From contig NC_013165.1 in assembly GCF_000023885.1 (NCBI RefSeq), positions 682,001 to 746,000 on the forward strand: a stretch of DNA of 64,000 nucleotides. Direction: 5' to 3'. The translations under genes and the position numbers were made by a program. Position 1 is the stretch's first letter. The number at the start of each line of letters is the position of its first letter. The notes under the pieces were generated by a model that was not told where the DNA came from, ran no database searches, and was given only the letters and a program-made list of their open reading frames with translations. This DNA is from Slackia heliotrinireducens DSM 20476. GTDB taxonomy: Bacteria; Actinomycetota; Coriobacteriia; Coriobacteriales; Eggerthellaceae. Shown here one piece after another: positions 14,748 through 24,508 of the stretch.

Positions 14748-15179
14748 ATGCTGTACACGCCTTTGACGGAACATGCGATGCGGATCGCGTACGATGCGCA
14801 CCACGGCCAGGTGGACCGGGCCGGGCTGCCCTACGTGTTTCATCCGTATCATCTGGCGGAGCAGATGGACGACGAGGATTCCATTTGCGTCGCCTTGCTG
14901 CATGATGTGGTTGAAGATACGGATACAACCCTTGACGACCTTCGTGACATGGGATTTCCTGCCCAGGTCGTCGATGCGCTTGCGCTGCTGACCCATGATC
15001 CTGCGGTGCCCTACATGGATTACGTGGCAACCATCAAGACCAATCCGCTGGCGGCCAAGGTGAAGCTGGCGGATTTGACGCACAACAGCGATCTGACCAG
15101 GCTTCCGGGCGAACCTGGGCCTAAGGATCTGGCTCGTCGCGAGAAGTATCTGGCCGCCATGGAGCTGCTCAGGTCGTAG
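14748..15179 (+). CDS. Small HD-domain hydrolase (SpoT/MESH1-like)
   Basis: 143-aa stand-alone HD domain like the hydrolase half of RelA/SpoT: AMRIAYDAHHGQVDRAGLPYVFHP contains the first His, and ALLHDVVEDTDTT carries the HD pair and ED motif; KLADLTHN supplies the last Asp. Such proteins hydrolyse (p)ppGpp or other nucleotide pyrophosphates with Mn2+. No synthetase domain is present. ATG 14748 follows GAAAGGAG and a good promoter. Substrate is inferred. Confidence 0.85.
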   Translation: MLYTPLTEHAMRIAYDAHHGQVDRAGLPYVFHPYHLAEQMDDEDSICVALLHDVVEDTDTTLDDLRDMGFPAQVVDALALLTHDPAVPYMDYVATIKTNPLAAKVKLADLTHNSDLTRLPGEPGPKDLARREKYLAAMELLRS

Positions 15180-15192
15180 GAGTGGCTCCAAC

Positions 15193-15435
15193 CTAGCGGC
15201 GTCGCCACGAAGATTTGCGCTTGGCCTCGGCTTTTGCGGCTTGGCGCGCTGCGAAGGAGTTCCGACTGAAGGCCGACGGCAGGGTTGGCTCCGCCGCAGG
15301 GTTCGGCGCGGGTGTGGCGGGAGCGGGGGCAACGGCTGCGGGAGCTGCAGGCGCGTCATCGGCCATGGCCGACCCGCACTGCGAGCAGAATCGTGCCACG
15401 TCAGGCAGCTGTTTTCCGCAATGCCAGCAGTACAT
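15193..15435 (-). CDS. Small zinc-ribbon protein
   Basis: 80-aa protein. The N-terminal MYCWHCGKQLPDVARFCSQCG is a zinc ribbon with two CxxC pairs; the middle is an Ala/Pro-rich low-complexity linker and the C-terminus is basic (RQAAKAEAKRKSSWRRR). ATG 15435 follows GGAGGAGAAGGC, which favours it over an earlier in-frame ATG at 15480. No membrane segment. Function not known; the basic tail suggests nucleic-acid or ribosome contact. Confidence 0.75.
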   Translation of the reverse strand: MYCWHCGKQLPDVARFCSQCGSAMADDAPAAPAAVAPAPATPAPNPAAEPTLPSAFSRNSFAARQAAKAEAKRKSSWRRR

Positions 15436-15586
15436 GCCTTCTCCTCCCGAGTTTTCGTTGACGCATACATTATCACGCATGAGCCAGTCGAAGCGTTGCG
15501 CAACTCCAATCCAGGTGTTTCGGACGAAACCCTCAATATCGCAACCGGTCGGCGCATGCCGCGGGGCAACCGTACGGCGTTCGCGC

Positions 15587-16522
15587 CTACGCCGTCGCGG
15601 CGACGAGCCCTTCTTTCTTGACGAACTTCAGGAACTCCTGCTCGGTGGGGGTGAACTCATAGTTTTCGGGCTTGATCAGGTATTGGCAGATCCTACGCTT
15701 CACGCCGGTGATGGGCACCTGCGCCAGGTCGTCGTTGTGCACGTTGAAAAACGGCGTCCCCACGGATATGCCCACATGGCGCCCGTAAGTCACCACTTCA
15801 AGCGCGCCGCCTCGGTCGGATACGTACAGCACCTCGCGAGGGCTTGCCATGCCCATCGTTTCCAGCCAGCTGCCATCCTTCAGATAGTCGAAGGCCACAA
15901 GCGGCGTGGTGGAAAGTGCTTCTAGGGATATGCTCTCGAGCTTGGCCAGCGGGTGGTGCTTCGACATGATGGCCAGAACCGGCACGTTGCTTGCCACGGT
16001 CTCGAACTCCAGCGGGCGGCGCTGGGTGGAATTGCGCAGCTCAGGCAGGCGGTTTTTGAACTCGTAGATGAAACCCAGTCGATAGGCCCCATCCATCACG
16101 CCGGACACCGTGCGTGCGGGGCTGGCCTCTTGGAACACGTCGTGGGATTCGTTAGCGGGGTGCAAGCTGCGGAACCGCAGGTAGTGGTTGAGAATCACGA
16201 CGGAAGGGACGCACGCGATGGACAGCGAATGCTCGTCGCCCTCGAAGATGCGGGGCACGTTGCGGATGTTTTCAAGCTCGCTGACGATGATGCGGGCCGA
16301 ATCCATGAAGAGTTTGCCCTGCTCGGTCACGCGGACGCCGGTGTTCGAACGGTCGAAGATCTTATAGCCCAGCCGCGCCTCCAGGTTTTTCACCTGGGCG
16401 CTCAGGTTGGGTTGCGACACAGACAGGTTGGAGGCGGCATGGCTGATGGATCCGCACCGCTCGATCTCAATTGCCGCGCGGAACAGGTCGGTGTTCAGGC
16501 TTATGCCTTCCTCAAGCTTCAT
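15587..16522 (-). CDS. LysR-family transcriptional regulator
   Basis: 311-aa regulator: N-terminal winged HTH (FRAAIEIERCGSISHAASNLSVSQPNLSAQVKNLEARLGYKIF) and a C-terminal periplasmic-binding-like effector domain. ATG 16522 follows GGAGGACCCG. It is divergent from the M20 amidohydrolase gene 313 bp away and is the natural candidate to control it. Effector unknown, perhaps an amino-acid conjugate or peptide. Confidence 0.92.
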   Translation of the reverse strand: MKLEEGISLNTDLFRAAIEIERCGSISHAASNLSVSQPNLSAQVKNLEARLGYKIFDRSNTGVRVTEQGKLFMDSARIIVSELENIRNVPRIFEGDEHSLSIACVPSVVILNHYLRFRSLHPANESHDVFQEASPARTVSGVMDGAYRLGFIYEFKNRLPELRNSTQRRPLEFETVASNVPVLAIMSKHHPLAKLESISLEALSTTPLVAFDYLKDGSWLETMGMASPREVLYVSDRGGALEVVTYGRHVGISVGTPFFNVHNDDLAQVPITGVKRRICQYLIKPENYEFTPTEQEFLKFVKKEGLVAATA

Positions 16523-16835
16523 CGGGTCCTCCTGATGCAAAACCGCAGAACAGTGCGAAGTATAGTCCGCCCGTGAGGCCTATACAAGATTGCATATGGC
16601 AAAACGGTTGGGTATTTCCAGCAAATGCGCTCTTGGGAGGTGTGGATTGTTGTAAAGCAGCAGGAAAAGGGTTTTCCGCTCATCTGGGTGTCAGCATAAC
16701 CTGTGGCATATGGGGTATACTTGCCCGATATCGTTGATCTGAAAGATTCTGTTACCTATGCGAAGGACGTGTTCGACCGCGTCTGCAGGGGTGTATTGTA
16801 TGCCGCGCATGAAAACCAAGCACAAGGAGTGGGAT
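16523..16835. other. Divergent intergenic region, LysR / amidohydrolase
   Basis: No gene. TATACT at 16716-16721 is a candidate -10 for the amidohydrolase. I found no clear T-N11-A LysR box that I would defend. Confidence 0.4.
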
Positions 16836-18041
16836 ATGGACGTTACGGGACGCATCAAGGAGCTTGCGCAGGAGTTCGAGCCGTACATCATCGAGAAGCG
16901 CAGGTATTTCCATCGGAATCCCGAACTTGCCAACCAGGAATACAACACGCAGAATGTGATCTGCCAAGAGCTCGACGACATGGGCATTCCCTACGAGCGT
17001 GTGGCCGGCACCGGTGTTCTGGCCACCATCCGCGGCACGGCGGAAGGCGCCTACGACGCCGAAGGCAACCCTGCGCACCGCATTGGCCTGCGGGCCGACA
17101 TGGACGCATTGCCGGTGCTGGAGCGTACGGGTGCGCCGTATGCTTCGCAGACGGAAGGCGTCATGCATGCCTGCGGCCACGACACCCATGTGGCCATGCT
17201 CCTGGGCACGGCCCGCATCCTGTGCGAGCTGCGCGACCAGTTGAAAGGCGAGGTCCGTCTGATGTTCCAGCCCGCCGAAGAGGTGGCGCAGGGCGCTCGC
17301 AAGATGATTGCCGCCGGCGCCTTGGAGGGTTTGGACGCCCTGTACGGCACCCACATTTGGAGCGAAGTGGACGCAGGCACCATCTCCTGCGCGCCCGGGC
17401 AGCGCATGGCATACACCGACTGGTTCCGCATCGACATCTCCGGCGCATCGGCCCACGGGTCCATGCCGCACAAGGGCGTGGACGCCATCGTGGTGGCCGC
17501 CGAGCTGGTGGTTGCGCTGCAGGTCCTGGTCAGCCGCGACGTTTCGCCGTTCGAGCCCATGGTTGTGACCGTCGGTGAAATCCACGGCGGCACGGCCCGC
17601 AACATCATGGCCGGTACGGCCTACCTCACCGGCACCACCCGTACGTGGACGGCGAAGTCCCGCGCCGAAATGCCTGGTCGCATCGAGAAACTGGTGGGGC
17701 GCATCGCTTCGGGCCTAGGGGCGGAGGCCACGCTTTCCTGGCAGGAGGGGCATGCCGGCCTGAACAACAATCCCGAATGCGCCGAGCGCGCCCGCCGCGG
17801 CGTGGTGAAGCTCTTCGGCGAAGAGGCCGTTTCGGACTACGAGGGCACACTGGCGGGGGAGGACTTCTCCGAGTACCTCAAGCTGATGGACGGCGTGTTC
17901 GTGTTCCTGGGCGGCAGGAACCCCGAGATTGGCGCCACGTATCCTCAGCACAGCTGCTACTACACGATAGATGAAAGCGTGCTCAAGAACGGCTCGGCGC
18001 TGGCGGCCCAGTACGCTATCGACTATCTGTCGGAGGCGTAA
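16836..18041 (+). CDS. M20-family amidohydrolase
   Basis: 401-aa metallopeptidase of the IAA-amino-acid hydrolase/hippurate hydrolase group. Metal and catalytic motifs are visible: GLRADMDALPV, MHACGHDTHVAMLLG, FQPAEEVAQGARKM, GTHIW, dimerisation domain with SGASAHGSMPHKGVDAI, and GEDFSEY. Such enzymes remove acyl groups from N-acyl amino acids or cleave aminoacyl conjugates using two Zn or Mn ions. ATG 16836 is preceded by AAGGAGTGGGAT. Divergent from the LysR gene. Confidence 0.93.
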   Translation: MDVTGRIKELAQEFEPYIIEKRRYFHRNPELANQEYNTQNVICQELDDMGIPYERVAGTGVLATIRGTAEGAYDAEGNPAHRIGLRADMDALPVLERTGAPYASQTEGVMHACGHDTHVAMLLGTARILCELRDQLKGEVRLMFQPAEEVAQGARKMIAAGALEGLDALYGTHIWSEVDAGTISCAPGQRMAYTDWFRIDISGASAHGSMPHKGVDAIVVAAELVVALQVLVSRDVSPFEPMVVTVGEIHGGTARNIMAGTAYLTGTTRTWTAKSRAEMPGRIEKLVGRIASGLGAEATLSWQEGHAGLNNNPECAERARRGVVKLFGEEAVSDYEGTLAGEDFSEYLKLMDGVFVFLGGRNPEIGATYPQHSCYYTIDESVLKNGSALAAQYAIDYLSEA

Positions 18042-18049
18042 ATCTCGGG

Positions 18050-18077
18050 TCGCAACCCGTGAAGGCACGGGTTGCGA
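18050..18077 (+). terminator. Hairpin after the amidohydrolase
   Basis: Perfect 11-bp stem, 18050-18060 with 18067-18077, without a U-run. Confidence 0.6.
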
Positions 18078-18102
18078 GCTGCAACAACATACGAAAATGA
18101 AC

Positions 18103-18126
18103 GAGGCGGGATTCGCGTCCCGCCTC
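18103..18126 (-). terminator. Hairpin after the YhgE operon
   Basis: GAGGCGGGA (18103-18111) pairs with TCCCGCCTC (18118-18126), just past the stop codon of the minus-strand gene. Confidence 0.6.
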
Positions 18127-18135
18127 GTCTCGCAT

Positions 18136-20289
18136 CTACATGAGCTTGGTTTCTTCTATCTTGCTCACAAAGAACTCGTTGAACCTGATCATGGGGTTGC
18201 GCAGCACCATGCCCAGGATGAAGAAGGGGATGGTGAGCGCGGCCAGCCACAGAAGCTCCGAGCTCAGCTGCGTCCCGAAAAAGCCGGCGATGCCGCAGTT
18301 CAGGGCCTTGATTGTGTGCGAGAACGGCAGGAACGGGTACAGCGCCTGATAGAAAGGCAGCGTGGTTTCGATAGGGAAGGTGCCGCCGGAGCCGGGCACC
18401 TGCATGACCAGCAGGATGACCGAGATGGCTTTGCCGGCGTTGCCGAAGGAGGCCGCCAAGGTGTAGATGACCGTGGAGAACACGGCCGCGATGAAGCATC
18501 CTGTGAGCACGAAGACCAGCGGATGCACGCATTGGATGTCCAGCATGGCCAGGCTGCCGGCGCACACGATGACCGCCTGGACCAGTGCCACGGCCAGAAA
18601 GACGCCGAATCGTCCCAGGTAGAGCTGCCAGGGACGCACGCGTTCGAGCTTCTCGGAGCGGGAGCGGGACACGTGCGGTTTCACGATGGTGGTCATGAGC
18701 AGCGTGCCCACCCACAGCGCGATGGAGATGTAGAACGACGCCATGGCCGAGCCGTAGTTCTCCATAGGGTAGAAGACGTGGCGGTCCACCTGGACGGGCG
18801 ATACCAGCAGGTTTGCGAAGGCGCTGGGGTCGCTGCCTATGAACTCCTTCAGGGCCTCGGTGTCGTTCGAGGTCAGGACCTCGTCAAGTTTCTGCTTCAC
18901 ATCCCGCAGCGAGTCCGCGGCCTCATCAAGCGAACCGCTGGCCGCTTCGATGAGCCCTGCCACGGTGCCGAGGTCCTTGCTGAAGGAACCGGCTGTGTCG
19001 GTCAGGCTGTCCACGGTTGTTTCCAGGTCGCCGGAAACGCCCGAAAGCTGGCCGTCCAACGTGGTCAGGGTGGATTCCAGCTGCGACACCTGCGTGGCAA
19101 GGCCGCTGTCGGACGTCAGGTCAAGCGCCTCGATTTCCGACCGCGCCGTGGCGATATCGGACTTGACCTCGGCCCGTTTGGCGCTCAGGTCGGAATCGGT
19201 GGAGGTTATGCCGCTCGAAGCCTTGTCGAGCTTGGCGATCACCGAGTCCAGCGTCGAGATGGTGCGGTCCATACGGTCGAGAAGGGCCTGGTCGGCGCCC
19301 AGCGAAGCCAGCGTGTCGCGCATCTGCCGGTAGCTGTCGGCCAGGGTGGCGATTTCGCCCGACACGGCATCGATGTCGTCGGCCGCATCCGTTGCGCCCG
19401 TCGAAAGCGCGTCGAAGGCGGCGTCTACGCTGGCAGACACGCTGTCGTAGCTTGACAGGCTGTCCTGAAGTGCGTCGTCGGCCAGTTCCAACGATCCGTT
19501 CAGGAAGCCAGAGGCGTCGGAAAGCGCCTGGTCGGCGTCGTCAATGGCGGCCTTCGCGCTGTCCGCGGCGGCAGAATCGCCGGTTATGGATGACGTGGCA
19601 TCCAACAGGTCCTGGGTGGAGGTTAAGAGCGACGTGAAGCTTGTCAGCTGGGCCGATGCGTCATCGAGGTCTGCGATGAGGTTGCCCATGCTGTCGCTGA
19701 GCCTGGCGCCGTAGCCGGTGGCCGATTCGCTGTCCATAAAATCGAGCACGGTGGAGGCCGACGACAGGCCCACTTCGCTTACGGTGGCGGCGAACGTCTC
19801 GCTGATCTGCGCCTGCACGGTCAGCGCGCCCTGCTCCGTGATGCGCGGCACGATGGCGTTTTCCTTCTCATTGGTGTAATAGACGATGTCCGCCCGCTCG
19901 ATGTCGTCGGACAGGAAGGTCATCATGTCGGCGCTGAAACTCTCCGGAATGACGATGGCGGCGTAATATTCGCCGGATTTCACGCCCTCGACGGCATCCT
20001 CGGTGCTCACGAACACCCAGTCGAAGGATTCGTTGGCGCGCAGCGACGACTCCACGTCCTCGCCTACGTTGATCCTGGTGGGCATGAGGTCGCTTTGGTA
20101 GCCCACGTCGTCGTTGGCCACGGCCACTTTCAGGTTCTCGGTGTTGCTCAACGGATCCCAGAACCCGGCGATGCACAGCCACGCGTACAGCGCAGGCATG
20201 ATGCACAGGCCGAAGGTGACGATGACGGCGATGGTATTGTTCTTGATCTGTCGAAGGTCCTCGAGGAATATGTTGAGAACATTATGCAT
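18136..20289 (-). CDS. YhgE/Pip-domain membrane protein (shorter copy)
   Basis: 717-aa protein with one N-terminal transmembrane helix (about 18-38) followed by the YhgE signature (AGFWDPLSNTENLKVAVANDDVGY), a long extracytoplasmic Ala/Ser/Asp-rich coiled-coil region to about residue 510, and a C-terminal block of about six helices of ABC-2 permease type. Relatives include Pip (phage infection protein) and YhgE, some linked to type VII secretion or lipid export. Its start overlaps the stop of the longer upstream paralogue by 8 bp, so the two are coupled and probably act as a pair. Confidence 0.88.
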   Translation of the reverse strand: MHNVLNIFLEDLRQIKNNTIAVIVTFGLCIMPALYAWLCIAGFWDPLSNTENLKVAVANDDVGYQSDLMPTRINVGEDVESSLRANESFDWVFVSTEDAVEGVKSGEYYAAIVIPESFSADMMTFLSDDIERADIVYYTNEKENAIVPRITEQGALTVQAQISETFAATVSEVGLSSASTVLDFMDSESATGYGARLSDSMGNLIADLDDASAQLTSFTSLLTSTQDLLDATSSITGDSAAADSAKAAIDDADQALSDASGFLNGSLELADDALQDSLSSYDSVSASVDAAFDALSTGATDAADDIDAVSGEIATLADSYRQMRDTLASLGADQALLDRMDRTISTLDSVIAKLDKASSGITSTDSDLSAKRAEVKSDIATARSEIEALDLTSDSGLATQVSQLESTLTTLDGQLSGVSGDLETTVDSLTDTAGSFSKDLGTVAGLIEAASGSLDEAADSLRDVKQKLDEVLTSNDTEALKEFIGSDPSAFANLLVSPVQVDRHVFYPMENYGSAMASFYISIALWVGTLLMTTIVKPHVSRSRSEKLERVRPWQLYLGRFGVFLAVALVQAVIVCAGSLAMLDIQCVHPLVFVLTGCFIAAVFSTVIYTLAASFGNAGKAISVILLVMQVPGSGGTFPIETTLPFYQALYPFLPFSHTIKALNCGIAGFFGTQLSSELLWLAALTIPFFILGMVLRNPMIRFNEFFVSKIEETKLM

Positions 20290-23185
20290 GGCTGCCGTCC
20301 TTGTCCTCGTTGGTCACGGGCTCGGGCTCGGCCGCAGGTTCGGGCTCAGCCTCGGATGCGGCCGCATCCGCCAGTACGGCTTCGGTCGCGGCGTTCCGCA
20401 CCGGCCCTGTGGCTTCGCTCTGGTCGGTTTGGATGCCGGCCATTCGGGTCAGCAGCTTCGACAGCTTCAACGCGTGCCCGGTGCGGGTCATGTTGGCATG
20501 CATCGCCAAGGAGGCAGCCAGCTCGTCTTGGCTCATGCCGTTGAGCTTCATCTGGTTGGAGATGTTCGTTTTCGCGTATTCGAGCATGATGAGCATGGCC
20601 ACCGTGAAGATGACCAGCAGGATCCACAGGACCAGAGCCGCGATGCGCCCGTCGATGCCCAGGTCGACCACGGCCATGACCGTCAGCGGGATGAGCGGGA
20701 GCGAGATCATGAAGATCAGTCCCAGCCTGCGCATGATCGGGTAGTACGCGTCGAACTGCGCGGCTCGGACGGTCAGCTGCGAGCGGTATTCGTCGGCGTT
20801 CATGAGCGCGCGGATGATGGTGCGCATGCGGAAGCGCTCGATACCGATGGTGTGCTCCTCGTGAATCATGACGCCGGTGCTCTTCAGCTCGCGGTCGAAC
20901 AGCAGGTTGATGTTCATGAGGTAGGGTCGCAGCGCGATGCCCACGATGAGGGTGGGGATGAAGAACAGCGCCAGGACGAGCAGGTTGTGGACGTAGTAAT
21001 TCCCGTAGAAGCCGAACATGGCCTCGCGTATTGCGTTGATTCCGTAGGTGAAGGGCACCAGCGGGTGCAGCCGTTGGTAGAAGTCCGGCAGCATTTCGAC
21101 GGGGTACATGCCCGAACCGCCGGGGATTTGCGCGATAAGCAGCATGACCGCGATGGCTTTGCCGATGTGCTTGAACGTGATGGTGAGCGAGTAGGAGATG
21201 CTCACATAGACGACGGACGCCACCATGGCAGCCAGATACATGGCCGGAACGTGGTTGCATTGCACGCCGATGAGCAGCTCGCCTGTGCACAGCACGACGG
21301 ATTGGACGATGCCGATCAGCACGAAGAAGAGCCAGCGTCCCAGATACGCCTGGTAGGGCTTGACGTCGCCCAGGCCCGTGCGGTCAACCTCAACCTTCAG
21401 GATGGCGATCAGCACCAAGCCGCCGATCCACAGCGACAGGTTGGTGAAGAAGGGGTTCACACTGGAGCCGTAGGATTCGACGGGGTACACCTTCTCGGTG
21501 GTCAGGGTCACGGGCGACGCGATGAACGATGCAATCTCCTGCACGTCCATACCCAGAAGCCCGGCCAGGGTCTCCAGCGAGTTGGCGTTGTATAGGGACC
21601 GGATGTCGGTGGCGATGCCGTCCAGGCGGTCCTGGATGCGCTGGATGTCGTCCTGCCAGGTGGAAAGCGAGGTTTCGGTCTGGTCCAGGATGCCGTCCAG
21701 GGCGTCGAGGGAGGCCACGGCCTGGTCGATGGTGGTGTCGGCGCCCGCCGCGGCGGCGGTCATGTTGGAACCGGCGCTGGACAGCGAGTCCAGGCCGCTT
21801 GACAGCTGGGGCAGCAGGTCGGTGTTGAAGGTGGTCTGGGCGCCGCCCAACACCGCTATGGCGTTCTGCACGGCGGCGTCGATCTGCTCCACGGAGGCGT
21901 CGGTGGACGTGGCCACGGCGCCCAGGTTGTCGCTAGCGCGGGTCAGGCGGTCGACCACGTCCTGGTATTTCGCGTTTTCGGCCGTGAGCTGGTCGATGAT
22001 CGCCTGGGCGTCGTCGATGGCGTCCTGGGCGATTTGCCCCGTTTCGTCGGTGATGCCCGACAGCGGGGATTCGGGATCGAGGACCGTGTCGTCGCCCGTG
22101 GCTTCCGCCAGGCGGGCAGAGGCCGCGTCCACGATGTCCTGCAGCTCGGCGATGGTTTCGGTGTTGCGGTCGATCACGTCCTGCATGGCTTCGATGGCGG
22201 CATCGACCTTCGCCTTGAGGGTCAGCACGTCGGCGCTTGCGGCCCCCACGGTGCTCGACGCCTGCGCCGAGGCCCCGCCGAGCTTCGAGGCGCCTTCGCC
22301 CAGGGCTGCAGAAGCTTCTGTGGCATAGGCCCCGCCTTGGGTGCGGATGTCTCCCAAAAGGTCGTCGGCCTGGTTCACGCCGGATACGATGGTGGGTAGC
22401 GATGCCTGCAGGTCGGTTAACGTGAGCCGCGCGTCTGCCGTGGCGGTGCGCGCCTTGCTGACGGATTCGCCCAACCCGTCAAGGGAAGCCTGCACCTCGT
22501 CGAGGGAGCCTTGGACCCCCGAAAGCTTTCGGGTCAGGGTCTGTTCGGCATCGGTAGCGGATGCGTCCAGGTCAAAGCCAGCGGACTGCAGCGTTTCCAG
22601 GATGGTTTGGGTGAGCAGCTCGACGAAGGACGCGTTGATCTGCTGCTGGATGGTGCGTGAGCCGGCGTCGGTGATCTTCGGCGCCACGGCGTTGCTCTTC
22701 TCGTTCACGTAGTATTGGATCTTCGGCATGTCGTCGCTGTTCTGAAGGATGACCTGGATCAACTGGTTGGTGAAGTCTTCGGGAATGACGATGGCCGCGT
22801 AGTAGTCGCCGGCCTTCACGCCTTGGATGGCTTCGTCTTCGTTCACGAATATCCACTTGAGCTGGTTGTTTTCGCGAAGCTGGTCCTCGAGCTGCTCGCC
22901 GATGTTGACGTAGTTCTCCTCGCGGGCCTCAGACGATGCGCCGAGCCCTTCGGACGCGTCGACCGGCAGCTCGTCGGCCAGATTCGCCAGATCGTAGCCT
23001 TCGTCGGCGGACGCCACCGCAACCGGGATGTTGCCGGTGTTGCCGTAGGGGTCCCAAAAAGCGACGTCGCAGTACCAGGTGTACAGCGACGGCAGGATGC
23101 ACATGGCAAGTACGACCACTGTTGCAAGAGGGTTGCGGATAAGGCGGCCAAGATCTCGCCCGAGTATTTCAAGTACTTTTCCCAT
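20282..23185 (-). CDS. YhgE/Pip-domain membrane protein (longer copy)
   Basis: 967-aa paralogue of the next gene. Same order: N-terminal helix (about 18-38), signature VAFWDPYGNTGNIPVAVASADEGY, long coiled-coil extracytoplasmic region to about 570, then six C-terminal helices. It adds about 200 residues: a cytosolic stretch, two further helices (FMISLPLIPLTVMAVVD and LVLWILLVIFTVAML) and an acidic Ala/Glu/Pro tail. First gene of a two-gene operon. Mature function unknown; a heterodimeric export or envelope complex is plausible. Confidence 0.88.
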   Translation of the reverse strand: MGKVLEILGRDLGRLIRNPLATVVVLAMCILPSLYTWYCDVAFWDPYGNTGNIPVAVASADEGYDLANLADELPVDASEGLGASSEAREENYVNIGEQLEDQLRENNQLKWIFVNEDEAIQGVKAGDYYAAIVIPEDFTNQLIQVILQNSDDMPKIQYYVNEKSNAVAPKITDAGSRTIQQQINASFVELLTQTILETLQSAGFDLDASATDAEQTLTRKLSGVQGSLDEVQASLDGLGESVSKARTATADARLTLTDLQASLPTIVSGVNQADDLLGDIRTQGGAYATEASAALGEGASKLGGASAQASSTVGAASADVLTLKAKVDAAIEAMQDVIDRNTETIAELQDIVDAASARLAEATGDDTVLDPESPLSGITDETGQIAQDAIDDAQAIIDQLTAENAKYQDVVDRLTRASDNLGAVATSTDASVEQIDAAVQNAIAVLGGAQTTFNTDLLPQLSSGLDSLSSAGSNMTAAAAGADTTIDQAVASLDALDGILDQTETSLSTWQDDIQRIQDRLDGIATDIRSLYNANSLETLAGLLGMDVQEIASFIASPVTLTTEKVYPVESYGSSVNPFFTNLSLWIGGLVLIAILKVEVDRTGLGDVKPYQAYLGRWLFFVLIGIVQSVVLCTGELLIGVQCNHVPAMYLAAMVASVVYVSISYSLTITFKHIGKAIAVMLLIAQIPGGSGMYPVEMLPDFYQRLHPLVPFTYGINAIREAMFGFYGNYYVHNLLVLALFFIPTLIVGIALRPYLMNINLLFDRELKSTGVMIHEEHTIGIERFRMRTIIRALMNADEYRSQLTVRAAQFDAYYPIMRRLGLIFMISLPLIPLTVMAVVDLGIDGRIAALVLWILLVIFTVAMLIMLEYAKTNISNQMKLNGMSQDELAASLAMHANMTRTGHALKLSKLLTRMAGIQTDQSEATGPVRNAATEAVLADAAASEAEPEPAAEPEPVTNEDKDGSHA

Positions 23186-23416
23186 ATGCCGATACCTTAA
23201 ACCATCGGCCGCATGGGCTTGCGAGCGGATTCTTTCGGATTACAAAACGTCAAAAACACTTCAAACTGCACGCGCGGGGTGCGCCGAGGCGCGGGAAGCC
23301 ACTTCTCACGATGTGTGCTTCAAGCCGCGCACGAGGGGAGCGCGAAGGCGCTGCCTCAGGTGTCGGCACAAATTGTTACGAAGGCTGCGCTTCGGGTTGA
23401 GGCACGGGCTTCGGCG

Positions 23417-24328
23417 TTACCGTTGGCCCTGGCGTGCGATGACCGAGAACCCGTCGAAGAAGTACTGGACCAAAACCTCGGGGTCGCCCCAATAACCCCA
23501 TTTCGGGTCGCTGAGCGGTTCGCCTTGGATGACGCCGTCGTGCACCGCCTGGAGAGCCTCGCGCAGCACAGGGATGGCCTTGGGGTCAACCACGAAGTCG
23601 TTGTGCGAGGCGTATACGGTTTTGACCTGCGGGAACTTCTGCTCGAGCATGCGCAGCGACTCGATGTAGCCCGCAATGTCCGAGTGCCCCATGAAATCGT
23701 TGTCGAACTCCACGTAGATGGCGGCCAGATACACCATGTCGCCGCCGAACAAGATATCGTGGGTACGGTCGTACAGCATGAGCGAGTCCTCCGTGTGTCC
23801 CGGCGTGTAGACCACTTCGATTTCTCGTCCTCCCAGGTCGAAGACGTGCCCGTCGGCAACCGGGCGGACGCGGTAGGGCCTGACGCAGAACGTGTCGGGA
23901 TCAAGGCCGGCCGGAAAGTCGAACAGGAACATGTCCGGGTCGGTCTGGTTCGCCAGAAACTCGTGGGGGATGCCCGTCGCGGCCTGCTCCGCCACGCCCG
24001 GCGCGTCGGCGGCCAGCACCTCGGGGAAGCGCCAGTTGTTGCCTGTGTGGTCGAAGTGGCGGTGGCAGTTGATCACCTGGAGAGGCCCCTGGTAGAGCTC
24101 GTCCACCACGGCCTTCACGTCGCACATGCCCAGACCCGTGTCCAGCAGCAGCGCCCGATCGTCGCCCACGATGAGGAACATGTTCACTTCCTGCAGATGC
24201 TGCGGCTCGCAGATGGCGAACACGCTGTCCGGCAGCCGGTAGCATTCGAACCAGCCCGCGTCGTGTTCGATGGCGACGCGCTCGTATTTTGCGTAGTACG
24301 GCCGGCGTTCCGGTGTTCTCCATTTCAT
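23417..24328 (-). CDS. Metallo-beta-lactamase-fold hydrolase
   Basis: 303-aa MBL-fold protein. The metal motif HRHFDHTGN (HxHxDH type) follows GDDRALLLDTGLGM; later ligands are in YTPGHTEDSLMLYD and LFGGDMVY, and ASHNDFV near the end. Similar to glyoxalase-II-like and flavodiiron-like hydrolases; no flavodoxin domain. ATG 24328 follows GAGAGGAGCACC. Stand-alone gene; substrate unknown. Confidence 0.88.
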   Translation of the reverse strand: MKWRTPERRPYYAKYERVAIEHDAGWFECYRLPDSVFAICEPQHLQEVNMFLIVGDDRALLLDTGLGMCDVKAVVDELYQGPLQVINCHRHFDHTGNNWRFPEVLAADAPGVAEQAATGIPHEFLANQTDPDMFLFDFPAGLDPDTFCVRPYRVRPVADGHVFDLGGREIEVVYTPGHTEDSLMLYDRTHDILFGGDMVYLAAIYVEFDNDFMGHSDIAGYIESLRMLEQKFPQVKTVYASHNDFVVDPKAIPVLREALQAVHDGVIQGEPLSDPKWGYWGDPEVLVQYFFDGFSVIARQGQR

Positions 24329-24508
24329 AGGTGCTCCTCTCGATGGCGCCTCAGCCAGTGTAACGCTTTCCCTTACCAGACCGCGGCGGAAAAAGTTAGT
24401 AAACGTTGGTAAACGTCGCCGATTGTTTGTTGAATCATCTGCAATAGCTGCTTGATTAGGCGTAAACTTATAGGCGTCAGTTATCCGCCCTTCGTGTTAG
24501 GAGAGACC

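Noticed and set aside
17971-19455. 494-aa plus-strand frame
   Set aside because: Shadow of the YhgE-type gene on the other strand, low-complexity composition, no homology seen.
20114-21595. 493-aa plus-strand frame
   Set aside because: Antisense to the two YhgE-type genes; no motif or ribosome site.
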